Position numbers and translations under genes: made by a program. 64,000 bases of DNA from Oscillospiraceae bacterium (GTDB lineage Bacteria; Bacillota; Clostridia; Oscillospirales; Ruminococcaceae): positions 20,570-84,569 of the forward strand of contig JAQVCU010000002.1 of the NCBI GenBank assembly GCA_028689635.1, read 5' to 3'. The first letter of the stretch is position 1. The number at the start of each line of letters is the position of its first letter. Positions 37,867 to 46,998 of the stretch are shown here, piece by piece. Under the pieces are notes generated by a model. The model was not told the DNA's origin and made no database searches. It worked only from the letters and a program-made list of their open reading frames with translations.

Positions 37867-37881
37867 CGCCGGGCCCCGGCC

Positions 37882-37910
37882 TTGCCTGCACCGCGCATTT
37901 GTGATACAAT
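37882..37910 (+). promoter_or_regulatory. Candidate sigma-A promoter of trmB-queG
   Basis: TTGCCT-17 nt-TACAAT. Confidence 0.55.
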
Positions 37911-38008
37911 AGCGCAAAACGGCCCCATCCCCGCTTTGGGGGGATAGGCCCGCCGGCGGCCGGCGTTTCGCTGGCCGCGCCAGAGAAAAACACAGGAGAT
38001 GGCTGCTG

Positions 38009-38674
38009 TTGCACATCAGAAGAAAACCCTGGGCACGCCCGGAATTGGCGGCCTGCGATTTTTATATTTCAGACCCGACCGCCCGGCGCGGGGAATGGGC
38101 GGGCTGCTTTGCCCGCCGTGCCCCGCTGCATCTGGAGCTCGGCTGCGGCAAAGGCGGCTTTTTATCGGAGCTGGCCCCGGAGCATCCGGAGATCAATTTT
38201 TTGGGCGTGGATATTAACAGCGACGTGCTGGGCCTTGCCAAGCGCAAGCTGGAAGCCGCCTACGCGGCCAGGGGCCTGACGGCGGATAACGTGCGCATCC
38301 TCTCCTGGGATATCGAACGCATTGGGCTGATGCTGGCGCCGCAGGACAGGGTCGAGCGCATTTACATCAACTTCTGCAACCCCTGGCCTAAGCGGGCCCA
38401 GCACAAAAAGCGGCTGACCCATCCCCGGCAGCTGCGCTCCTACGCCGCATTTCTGGCCCCGGGCGGGGAGATCCGCTTTAAAACCGACGACGATGGCCTG
38501 TTTGAAGATTCCCTGGGCTATTTTGAGGAGAGCGGCTACCAGGTGGTTTGGATGACCCGGAATTTGGCGGCGTGCGCCCCCGCGGATAACATCGTCACCG
38601 AGCACGAGCGCATGTTCAGTGAAATGGGGATCCCCATCAAAGCCTGTATCGCACGGCTGGAGGCCCGGCCGTGA
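38009..38674 (+). CDS. trmB: tRNA (guanosine(46)-N7)-methyltransferase
   Basis: 221 aa; LELGCGKGGFLSELAPEHPEINFLGVDI, INFCNPWPKRAQHKKRLTHP; TTG start. Confidence 0.93.
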   Translation: MHIRRKPWARPELAACDFYISDPTARRGEWAGCFARRAPLHLELGCGKGGFLSELAPEHPEINFLGVDINSDVLGLAKRKLEAAYAARGLTADNVRILSWDIERIGLMLAPQDRVERIYINFCNPWPKRAQHKKRLTHPRQLRSYAAFLAPGGEIRFKTDDDGLFEDSLGYFEESGYQVVWMTRNLAACAPADNIVTEHERMFSEMGIPIKACIARLEARP

Positions 38675-39570
38675 CCGCGGCGGACAGGGTGGTCATGGCG
38701 GCGCTGGAAAAGGCTGGCATTCGCCGGGCCGGGGTGTGCCGATTTGCCGATGTCCTGCCCCTGATCCCCTGCCGGGCGGTTTCCCGCCTTCCAGCGGGGG
38801 CGGAGTCGGTCATCGTCTGCCTGTTGGGCTACTGGGTGGGGCCGTCGCCCCGCAATGTGGCAAGCTACGCGGTGGTGGATGATTATCACCGCGTGGCGCG
38901 GGAACTGTTCGTCCCAGTGCTTCAGGCTCTGGAGAAGGACTTTCCCGGCCGGTCGTTCGCGTTTTTTACCGATAGCTCCCCGCTGCGGGAGGTGGAGGCC
39001 GCCCGGCTGGCGGGCCTTGGATTTGTGGGAAAAAACGGGCAGCTGATCTGCCGTGGCGCCGGCAGCCGCCATTTTATCTGCGAGATCGTCACCGACCTGC
39101 CCCTGACCCCGGGGACGCCGCAGCCGGATGGCTGTGGGGAGTGCAGACGCTGTCTGCGCGCCTGCCCCAACGGGGCCATCGGCCCGGAGGGCGTCATCGA
39201 CCGGGAACGCTGCCGCTCTCACATCACCCAGAAAAAAGGGGAGCTGACCCCTTGGGAGCGGGAAAACATCCGCCTGGGCGGCCTTGCGTGGGGCTGCGAT
39301 ATCTGCACCGACGCCTGTCCCTACAACCGGGAGGCGCCTCTGACCGATATCCCCCGGTTTTATGAGGAGACGACGGGGATACTATCAGAAGAGAACTGCG
39401 AGGAAATGGTTTCCAGAAAGGCCTTTGGCTGGCGCGGCGTCCAGGTGCTGCGGCGCAACCTCGCCATTTTGGCGCAGGGGGGCCTTGCTTCAAATAACAC
39501 AGCGGCCGCAGACCCGGCCGACAGGAGGGAAACAGATGAAAGCGGAAATTTTACCGAAGGAACGGTATGA
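38671..39570 (+). CDS. queG: Epoxyqueuosine reductase-like iron-sulfur protein
   Basis: 299 aa; GLGFVGKNGQLI, CGECRRCLRACPNGAI, WGCDICTDACPYN. Confidence 0.78.
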   Translation: MTAADRVVMAALEKAGIRRAGVCRFADVLPLIPCRAVSRLPAGAESVIVCLLGYWVGPSPRNVASYAVVDDYHRVARELFVPVLQALEKDFPGRSFAFFTDSSPLREVEAARLAGLGFVGKNGQLICRGAGSRHFICEIVTDLPLTPGTPQPDGCGECRRCLRACPNGAIGPEGVIDRERCRSHITQKKGELTPWERENIRLGGLAWGCDICTDACPYNREAPLTDIPRFYEETTGILSEENCEEMVSRKAFGWRGVQVLRRNLAILAQGGLASNNTAAADPADRRETDESGNFTEGTV

Positions 39571-40681
39571 AGAATACGAAGCCTTTGTCCAAAGCCATCC
39601 GGCGGGCGGGTTTACCCAATCCGTCCATTGGGCGGGGGTGAAAAACAACTGGGATTTTGCCGTGGTGGCCGTGCGCGATGACAAGGGGGATATCCTGGGC
39701 GGCGCGTCGGTGCTGATCCAGAAGATCCCTTTTATCGGGACGTCCTTTCTTTACGCGCCCCGGGGCCCCGTGTGCGACCTGCACGACCGGGCGGTGATGG
39801 AAGAGCTCAAACGCGGAGTGGACCTGCTGGCGAAGGAGCGCCGGGCCCATGTGTTCAAAATGGATCCGGATATTTTGATGTCGGACAAGGATTTTATCTC
39901 CCTGACCCAGCAAATGGGGTTTACCCAGATCGCGGGGAGCCTGGGGTTTGAGACGATCCAGGCGAGGTTCAATTACCGGCTGTACCTACAGGGAAGAAGC
40001 GAGGAAGAGCTTTTTGCAAATCTCACCCAAAAGACCCGATACAACGTCCGGGTGGCCCTCAAGCGCGGGGTGGAGATCCGGGTGGCGGGGCCGGAGGAGC
40101 TGGACGAGTTTGTCCGCATCATGCGGGTGACCGGGGAACGGGACGGTTTCAATGTGCGCCCTAAGGCATATTTTGAGCGCTTTTTGTCCGCGCTGGGAGA
40201 ACATGCCCGCCTGTATATGGGCTATTACGAAGGCAAGGCGGTCTGCGGCGCCATCACCACCAATTACGCGGGGAAGACCTGCTATGTCTACGGCGCTTCC
40301 GACAACGCCTACCGCAATGTGATGCCCAATTATCTCATCCAGTGGGAAATGATCCGCTGGGCGGTGGAGACGGGCTGCACGGTGTACGATTTCCAGGGCG
40401 TCTCCGGGAACATCACCGACGAGGAAGACCACCTTTACGGGCTGTACCGATTTAAAAAGGGCTTCAACGGGCAGCTGGACGAGCTGGCCGGGGAATTTGA
40501 TTTTGTCTACCGGCCTTTTGCCGCCCAGTTTGTGGATACGGCCATCGACGCCAAGGAAAAGCTGGCGGCCTGGAAACGCCGCCGCGCCCTGAAAAAAGCG
40601 GCCGCGGAAGAGCGGGCGCAGAAAAAGGCGGAGCCCGCAGCCAAGGCGGAGGAGCCGCAGGAACCAAAACCAGAAGCATAA
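39536..40681 (+). CDS. Peptidoglycan bridge-forming aminoacyltransferase (FemA/FemX family)
   Basis: 381 aa; QSVHWAGVKNNWDFAVV, KTRYNVRVALKRGVEIR, YGLYRFKKGFNGQLDELAGEFD. Confidence 0.9.
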   Translation: MKAEILPKERYEEYEAFVQSHPAGGFTQSVHWAGVKNNWDFAVVAVRDDKGDILGGASVLIQKIPFIGTSFLYAPRGPVCDLHDRAVMEELKRGVDLLAKERRAHVFKMDPDILMSDKDFISLTQQMGFTQIAGSLGFETIQARFNYRLYLQGRSEEELFANLTQKTRYNVRVALKRGVEIRVAGPEELDEFVRIMRVTGERDGFNVRPKAYFERFLSALGEHARLYMGYYEGKAVCGAITTNYAGKTCYVYGASDNAYRNVMPNYLIQWEMIRWAVETGCTVYDFQGVSGNITDEEDHLYGLYRFKKGFNGQLDELAGEFDFVYRPFAAQFVDTAIDAKEKLAAWKRRRALKKAAAEERAQKKAEPAAKAEEPQEPKPEA

Positions 40682-40683
40682 AC

Positions 40684-40723
40684 GCGCCCCGCGCCGGGCA
40701 TTAGCCGGGGCGGGGCCTTTTTC
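40684..40723 (+). terminator. Rho-independent terminator
   Basis: GCCCCGCGCCGGG...CCGGGGCGGGGCCTTTTT. Confidence 0.75.
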
Positions 40724-40771
40724 TGCCGGACGGACGAAAGCCGCAGGAGATAGAAAAGGAGGAAACGCCAA

Positions 40772-42106
40772 ATGGATACGCCGCTTTTTCGCGCCGTAGA
40801 GGAATACCGGGCCAAGGGATACGCCCGCTTTCACATGCCGGGGCATAAGGGAGCCCCCCAGGGCTTCGGCCCGGAGCTGGATGCGATCTTTCCGGTGGAT
40901 CTGACAGAGGTTGGCGGAGTGGACAGCCTCTACCACGCCGATGGGCCCATTCTGGAGCTGGAGCGCCGCTGGGCGGCGCTTTACGGGGCGGCGGCCTCGG
41001 TGCTTTCGGCGGGGGGATCTACACTTTGCATCCAGACCATGCTGGCCCTGGCCTGCCGCCCGGGGGATACGGTCATCGCCGGGAGAGGGGTGCACACCAG
41101 TGCCGTCAACGCCATGGGGCTGCTGGGCCTGACGCCGGTGTGGCTCTGGCCGGACGGTTCCGCCGGGGCCGGGATGGGTGGGCGCATCCGCCCGCAGGAT
41201 GTGGAGGCGGCCCTGAAGGCCTATCCGCAGGCCTCGGCGGTCTATCTGACCAGCCCGGACTACTTCGGCGCCATGAGCGACGGCGCCGCCATTGCGGAGA
41301 TCACCCATCGGTACGGCAGGCGGCTTTTGGTGGATAACGCCCACGGAGCCCATCTTAAATGGATGGGAAAGGGGCTGCACCCCATGAAGTTTGGGGCGGA
41401 TCTTTGCTGTGATTCCCTGCATAAGACCCTGCCGGTGATGACCGGCGGGGCTATGCTGCAGGTGGGGGACCCGGCCCTGGCCGGGGACGCCAAAGGCCGG
41501 ATGTCCTTTTTCGGCTCCACCAGCCCCAGTTATCCGGTGATGCTCTCCATAGACCGCTGCCTGGGCCTTTTGGAAAATGGGTACGGGGAGCGCCTGCGCC
41601 AGGTGGCGGTACCGTGCGGAGAGGTGGAGGCCCTGGCGCGGCGCAGGGGCTTTGCCTGTGTGCTCGGCCCCCGGGATCCCAGTAAGATCGTCCTCAATGT
41701 GGGCCAGAGCGGCCTGAATGCGGAGGAATACTGCGACAGGCTCCGCCGCTTTGGCATAGAGCCGGAATACGCTGACGCGAGCTGGGCCGTGCTGATGGCG
41801 GGCCCGGACAACGGGCCGGAAGACTATCGCCGGGTGGAGCGGTTTTTGGAGGGGCTATCCCCGGTCTGCGCCGAAAAGACCCAGTCCCCGGTGCCCCGCC
41901 CCGCCGTCGCCATGCCTTTGCGGGAGGCGATGCTGGGGGATTGGCGCGCCGTTATGGTGGAGGAGAGCTGCGGCTGTACCGCTGCGGGGATGGTATGCCC
42001 CTGCCCGCCCGGGATCCCGGTGGTGATGCCGGGGGAGGTGATCGACGGGGCAATGATGAATCTATTAAAAAAGAGTGGCTTTTTTACGATAAAAGTGGTA
42101 AAATAA
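40772..42106 (+). CDS. Orn/Lys/Arg decarboxylase family (aminotransferase fold I, YaaO-like) protein
   Basis: 444 aa; FHMPGHKGAPQGFG, VDNAHGAHLKW, DSLHKTLPVMTGGAML. Confidence 0.92.
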   Translation: MDTPLFRAVEEYRAKGYARFHMPGHKGAPQGFGPELDAIFPVDLTEVGGVDSLYHADGPILELERRWAALYGAAASVLSAGGSTLCIQTMLALACRPGDTVIAGRGVHTSAVNAMGLLGLTPVWLWPDGSAGAGMGGRIRPQDVEAALKAYPQASAVYLTSPDYFGAMSDGAAIAEITHRYGRRLLVDNAHGAHLKWMGKGLHPMKFGADLCCDSLHKTLPVMTGGAMLQVGDPALAGDAKGRMSFFGSTSPSYPVMLSIDRCLGLLENGYGERLRQVAVPCGEVEALARRRGFACVLGPRDPSKIVLNVGQSGLNAEEYCDRLRRFGIEPEYADASWAVLMAGPDNGPEDYRRVERFLEGLSPVCAEKTQSPVPRPAVAMPLREAMLGDWRAVMVEESCGCTAAGMVCPCPPGIPVVMPGEVIDGAMMNLLKKSGFFTIKVVK

Positions 42107-42177
42107 AACTGGAAACAAAGAAAGCGCGCCTGCCGCATCATGCGGGCGTCCGTATTTCTATAAAGGAGGATGATTTT

Positions 42178-42501
42178 ATGAAATTGATTCTTGCCATCGT
42201 CTCCAGCGACGACAGCTCCGTGGTCTCTGCGGCCCTTACCAAAGCCGGTTTTTCCGTCACCAAGCTGGCTACGACCGGCGGCTTTTTGATGAGCGGCAAC
42301 ACGACCTTCCTCATCGGAACCGAGGATGAAAAGGTGGAAGAAGTGATCGAAGTCATCGGCCGTCACAGCAAAAAACGCAAACAGATGGTGCCCTCCTCCG
42401 CCTCCTATGGCGTTGGCATGTACACCTCCTTCCCGGTGGAGGTTACCGTGGGCGGCGCCACGATTTTTGTCATGAACGTGGAACAGTTCAAAAAGCTCTG
42501 A
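42178..42501 (+). CDS. darA: Cyclic-di-AMP receptor PII-like protein
   Basis: 107 aa; MKLILAIVSSDDSSVVSAALTKAGFSVTKLATTGGFLMSGNTTFLIG; SD AAAGGAGG. Confidence 0.94.
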   Translation: MKLILAIVSSDDSSVVSAALTKAGFSVTKLATTGGFLMSGNTTFLIGTEDEKVEEVIEVIGRHSKKRKQMVPSSASYGVGMYTSFPVEVTVGGATIFVMNVEQFKKL

Positions 42502-42504
42502 TCT

Positions 42505-43470
42505 ATGAACAGCTTCCTGGATACTTTTTACGGCAATCGAACAGCAAAAGAGGCGCTCGTCTTATACAAGCAAGACGGGCGCTTTCCGCATGCAATTTTA
42601 CTGGAGGGGGAGCCCGGCTGCGGCCGGAAGACCTTTGCGCGATATCTGGCCTGCGCCGTTGAGTGCGGCGAGGAGTCAGGCCCCTGTGGGCGCTGCCTGA
42701 CCTGCCGGAAGATCCTCTCCGGCATCCACCCAGACGTCGTCCTCATCGACGGCGCGGGCTGCTCCCGGTCGTTTCACATCGATGAGATCCGTCGGCTGAA
42801 AAGCGGCGTTTACATCCGGCCCAACGAGGCGGAGAGAAAGATCTATATTTTAGCGGAGGCCCAGAACATGACGGTGCAGGCCCAAAACGCCCTGCTCAAG
42901 GTGTTGGAGGAGCCTCCCGCGGGGGTGATGTTCCTCCTCACCTGCGATAACCGCGCCCGCCTGCTGGATACGATCCTCTCCCGGGTGACGGTGATCCCCC
43001 TGGAGCCGCTGACGCCGGAGGAATGCCGGCGCGCTTTGGGGGAAAGATATCCTGGGGAGCCTGCGCAGCGGCTGGACTGGCTGTGCCGGGTGTTTGGCGG
43101 AAACCTGGGCCGGTGCGTCGCCGGGGTGGAGGACGAGAAGGTCCGCAGCCAGGCAGAGCGGACGGCGAGGCTGCTGGAAAAGATCTCCCGCGGGGACGAT
43201 TACGGCCTTTTGACGGAGCTTTCCGCCCTGGAGGGCAGCCGGGGAGAGCTTGACAGCTGTCTGGAACAACTGCACCGGGCCTGCTCCGCCGCTTACGTAA
43301 GCGCCTGGCGGGGGGAGCGGGCGGGGGAGGATAGTTTTTCCCTTGCACCGTTGCAGTGCAAAAAGATTCTTGCTATAATAGAAAAGGCGGCGGAATTTTC
43401 CCGGCAGAACATGGGCCTTTCGCTGCTGATCACCTGGCTGTCCGCCGAGCTGCAGCTGGCGGCGCGGTAG
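42505..43470 (+). CDS. holB: DNA polymerase III subunit delta'
   Basis: 321 aa; HAILLEGEPGCGRKTFARYLA, NALLKVLEEPPAGVMFLLTCD. Confidence 0.93.
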   Translation: MNSFLDTFYGNRTAKEALVLYKQDGRFPHAILLEGEPGCGRKTFARYLACAVECGEESGPCGRCLTCRKILSGIHPDVVLIDGAGCSRSFHIDEIRRLKSGVYIRPNEAERKIYILAEAQNMTVQAQNALLKVLEEPPAGVMFLLTCDNRARLLDTILSRVTVIPLEPLTPEECRRALGERYPGEPAQRLDWLCRVFGGNLGRCVAGVEDEKVRSQAERTARLLEKISRGDDYGLLTELSALEGSRGELDSCLEQLHRACSAAYVSAWRGERAGEDSFSLAPLQCKKILAIIEKAAEFSRQNMGLSLLITWLSAELQLAAR

Positions 43471-43523
43471 GAAGAAAAAGCTTCCGGAGCCTTCCGGAAT
43501 GGAAAATAGAAGCGGAGGATGCC

Positions 43524-44393
43524 ATGGCAGAGGTAATTGGGGTGCGTTTTAAAAACGCCGGGAAGATCTATTATTTTGACCCGGACGGTCAGACCATGCA
43601 AAAGGAGCAGAAGGTCATTGTGGAGACGGCCCGCGGCGTGGAATGCGGCGAGGTCGCCATGGAAAACCGTCAGGTGGAGGATCGGACCATTGTAAAGCCC
43701 CTGAAAAAGGTGATCCGGATCGCCACGCCGGAGGATATGGCCCAGGCGGAAAAGAACCTGGAAAAAGAGCGCAACGCCTTCCGGGTCTGCGAAGAGAAAA
43801 TTGCCGCCCACAAGCTGGATATGAAGCTGGTGGACGTGGAATACACCTTTGACAACAACAAAGTGTTGTTTTATTTTACCGCGGATGGGCGGGTGGATTT
43901 CCGGGAGCTGGTCAAGGATCTGGCTTCGGTGTTCCGCACCCGCATCGAACTGCGGCAGATCGGCGTGAGGGATGAGGCGAAAATGCTGGGTGGCCTGGGG
44001 ATCTGCGGCATGCCCTTTTGCTGCACCCGCTTTTTGGGCGAGTTCCAGCCCGTCTCCATCAAAATGGCCAAAGAACAGGGCCTTTCCCTAAGCCCGACAA
44101 AGATTTCCGGTACCTGCGGCAGGCTGATGTGCTGCCTGAAATACGAACAGGCGGCTTATGAGGATCTGTTGCGCACGACGCCAAAAAACGGCGCCATCGT
44201 CAGCACGCCGGAGGGCCGCGGCAAGGTGGTGGAGGTCAATCTGCTTACCGGGCTGCTGAAGGTGCGGCTGGATAAAAACAGCGACGCTCCACCCAAAATA
44301 TTCCCCAAGGACGAGGTCAAGGCGGTGCGGGACGCGCCGATCCGGGTGGACAAAAAAGAGGCCGAGGCCCTGAAAGGGCTGGAGGATAAATAA
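43524..44393 (+). CDS. ricT: PSP1 domain protein RicT (YaaT)
   Basis: 289 aa; MAEVIGVRFKNAGKIYYFDP, LGGLGICGMPFCCTRFLGEFQPVSIKMAKEQGLSL, CGRLMCCLKYEQ. Confidence 0.95.
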   Translation: MAEVIGVRFKNAGKIYYFDPDGQTMQKEQKVIVETARGVECGEVAMENRQVEDRTIVKPLKKVIRIATPEDMAQAEKNLEKERNAFRVCEEKIAAHKLDMKLVDVEYTFDNNKVLFYFTADGRVDFRELVKDLASVFRTRIELRQIGVRDEAKMLGGLGICGMPFCCTRFLGEFQPVSIKMAKEQGLSLSPTKISGTCGRLMCCLKYEQAAYEDLLRTTPKNGAIVSTPEGRGKVVEVNLLTGLLKVRLDKNSDAPPKIFPKDEVKAVRDAPIRVDKKEAEALKGLEDK

Positions 44394-44442
44394 AATGGCC
44401 GCCCGTTTGGGAAGGCTGCTGTAAAGCGTAAGGAGGGGCTAT

Positions 44443-45013
<571 letters not shown>

Positions 45014-45075
45014 TTGGATTGTAACTGCATATGCCGGGCGGACACTTTGGTGTCCGCCTTTTTCTGTCCGGAGTT

Positions 45076-45103
45076 TTGAAAATACGGGCCCCTATGGTAT
45101 AAT
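45076..45103 (+). promoter_or_regulatory. Candidate sigma-A promoter of trmN6, -10 inside first palindrome
   Basis: TTGAAA-16 nt-TATAAT. Confidence 0.6.
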
Positions 45104-45330
45104 AACTACATTGTAGTTATTATACCTGATTTTTATGGCCGCCCTACGGGCATGGCCAATGATACCATTTGCGCTTCGCGCTTATGGTATCATGACTACA
45201 ACGTAGTTATGATACCTGATTTTTATGGCCGCCCTACGGGCATGGCCAATGATACCATTTGCGCTTCGCGCTTATGGGATCATAACCACAACCACAACGT
45301 AATTACGATCCTTGATTATATGGCAGGCCT
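45094..45330 (+). repeat. 90-bp tandem repeat of nested palindromes (2 full copies plus a degenerate third)
   Basis: Copies start at 45094, 45184 and 45274; each has a 31-nt dyad (GGTATAATAACTACA-T-TGTAGTTATTATACC in copy 1) and ATGATACCAT-N15-ATGGTATCAT. Confidence 0.95.
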
Positions 45331-45355
45331 ACGGCCGGGGCGGAGGGAGAAAAAG

Positions 45356-46084
45356 GTGAAATTGCAGTGCAGTTATGAACGGCTCGGTACCGGGTTAGAG
45401 GTCTGCGTTACCGGGGAACACCGGTTTGGCACCGACGCCTTCCTGCTCTCCGATTTTGCCGCCCCCCGCCGGAAAGATCTGGCCTGCGATCTCGGCTCCG
45501 GCTGCGGGATCATCCCGCTGCTGTGGTTTCGGGAAGAGGGGCCGCAAAAGGTTTGGGCGGTGGAGATCCAGGAGCAGGCGGTAGAGCAGATGAAAGATTC
45601 GGTCCGCCGCAGCGCCCTGGAGGGGCGGATGATCCCGGTGCAGGCGGATCTAAAAGATTTGCCTCCCGAACTGCCCAGGGGCGCCTTTGATCTTGTCACC
45701 TGCAACCCGCCTTACAAGGCGGCGGGCAGGGGGATCCTCAGCGAAACGGGGGCGGAGCGCGCCGCGCGTCACGAGGTGCTGTGCACCTTGCCGGACGTCT
45801 GCCGGGCGGCGGCGTCCCTGCTGCGCTTTGGCGGCCGGTTTTGCCTGTGCCAGCGGCCGGAACGGCTGGCCGATGTGATCTGCGCCCTGCGGGAGAACGG
45901 CATAGAGCCCAAGACCCTGCGCTTTGTCCAAAAACGCCCGGATACCGCCCCCTGGCTTTTTCTGCTGGAAGGGAAAAAGGGCTCCCGCCCTTTTTTGAAG
46001 GTGGAGCCGCCGTTGGTGGTGCAGGGGGAAGGCGGCTTCTCGGAAGAGATGCTTCGCATTTATCACAAAGAGCACAACCTTTAA
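45356..46084 (+). CDS. trmN6: tRNA1(Val) (adenine(37)-N6)-methyltransferase-like
   Basis: GTG start after SD-like GGAGGGAGAAAAAG; GEHRFGTDAFLLSDFAAPRRKDLACDLGSGCGIIPLLW, LVTCNPPYK. Confidence 0.88.
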   Translation: MKLQCSYERLGTGLEVCVTGEHRFGTDAFLLSDFAAPRRKDLACDLGSGCGIIPLLWFREEGPQKVWAVEIQEQAVEQMKDSVRRSALEGRMIPVQADLKDLPPELPRGAFDLVTCNPPYKAAGRGILSETGAERAARHEVLCTLPDVCRAAASLLRFGGRFCLCQRPERLADVICALRENGIEPKTLRFVQKRPDTAPWLFLLEGKKGSRPFLKVEPPLVVQGEGGFSEEMLRIYHKEHNL

Positions 46085-46103
46085 TGGGGAAAGGCGGAGA
46101 AAA

Positions 46104-46931
46104 ATGGCCGGAAAGCTGTATGTGGTGGGGACGCCCATCGGGAACCTGGGGGATATGAGCCCCAGAGCGCTGGAAATATTGCGCCAGGTAGATTTTGTGG
46201 CGGCGGAGGATACCAGGGTCAGCGGAAAGCTGCTGAACCTTTTTGAGATCAAAAAGCCTTTGGTGAGCTATTATCAGCACAACATGCGGGAACGCGGCGA
46301 GATGCTCCTAGAGCGCATCCTCGCCGGGGAGGACTGCGCTGTTGTCACCGACGCCGGGATGCCCTGCATTTCCGACCCCGGGGAGGATCTGGTGCGGCTT
46401 TGCGCCGAAAACGGCGTGGAGGTGGTGACGGTGCCGGGCCCTTCGGCAGCCATCAGCGCCCTGGCTGTCTCCGGGCTGCCCACCGCCCGATTTTCCTTTG
46501 AGGGGTTCCTCAGCACCAACCGGCGCGGGCGGATGGAACACCTTCAAGAGGTGAAAAACGACCGGCACACGCTGATCTTTTACGAAGCGCCCCACAAACT
46601 GGTGGGGACTTTGGAGGATATGCTGGAAACCCTGGGGGACCGGCGGGTCTCCCTGTGCCGCGAGCTGACGAAACTCCACGAGGAAGTGATCCGCACCACC
46701 TTTTCCGGCGCCCTGGAGCGATATCGGGAAACAGCGCCCCGGGGGGAATATGTGCTGATCGTGGAGGGCGCGCCGGAGCCCCAAAAGGGGGAGGGCGTCA
46801 CCCTGGAAGAAGCGGTGGAGCAGGTGAAGGCCCTGCAGGCGGCGGGCGAATCCATCTCCGCCGCGGCCAAAGCCGTGGCACAGCAGACCGGATTCAAAAA
46901 GGGCGAGCTTTACCGTCTGGCTCTGCAATAA
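46104..46931 (+). CDS. rsmI: 16S rRNA (cytidine(1402)-2'-O)-methyltransferase
   Basis: 275 aa; GKLYVVGTPIGNLGDMSPRALEILRQVDFVAAEDTRVSGKLL. Confidence 0.96.
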   Translation: MAGKLYVVGTPIGNLGDMSPRALEILRQVDFVAAEDTRVSGKLLNLFEIKKPLVSYYQHNMRERGEMLLERILAGEDCAVVTDAGMPCISDPGEDLVRLCAENGVEVVTVPGPSAAISALAVSGLPTARFSFEGFLSTNRRGRMEHLQEVKNDRHTLIFYEAPHKLVGTLEDMLETLGDRRVSLCRELTKLHEEVIRTTFSGALERYRETAPRGEYVLIVEGAPEPQKGEGVTLEEAVEQVKALQAAGESISAAAKAVAQQTGFKKGELYRLALQ

Positions 46932-46956
46932 CCGCCAAGACTTTTTTGCCGTTTTT

Positions 46957-46983
46957 CCGCATAGAATGGATCATTCTATGCGG
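46957..46983. repeat. Perfect 12-bp inverted repeat with 3-nt loop immediately upstream of PiT gene
   Basis: CCGCATAGAATG-GAT-CATTCTATGCGG, abutting SD-like GGGGAGG. Confidence 0.9.
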
Positions 46984-46998
46984 GGAGGCGGCTTTTTT

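Noticed and set aside
45094-45330. CRISPR array interpretation of the 90-bp repeats
   Set aside because: Copies are directly adjacent with no unique spacers, the unit is too long for a CRISPR repeat, and no cas genes are present
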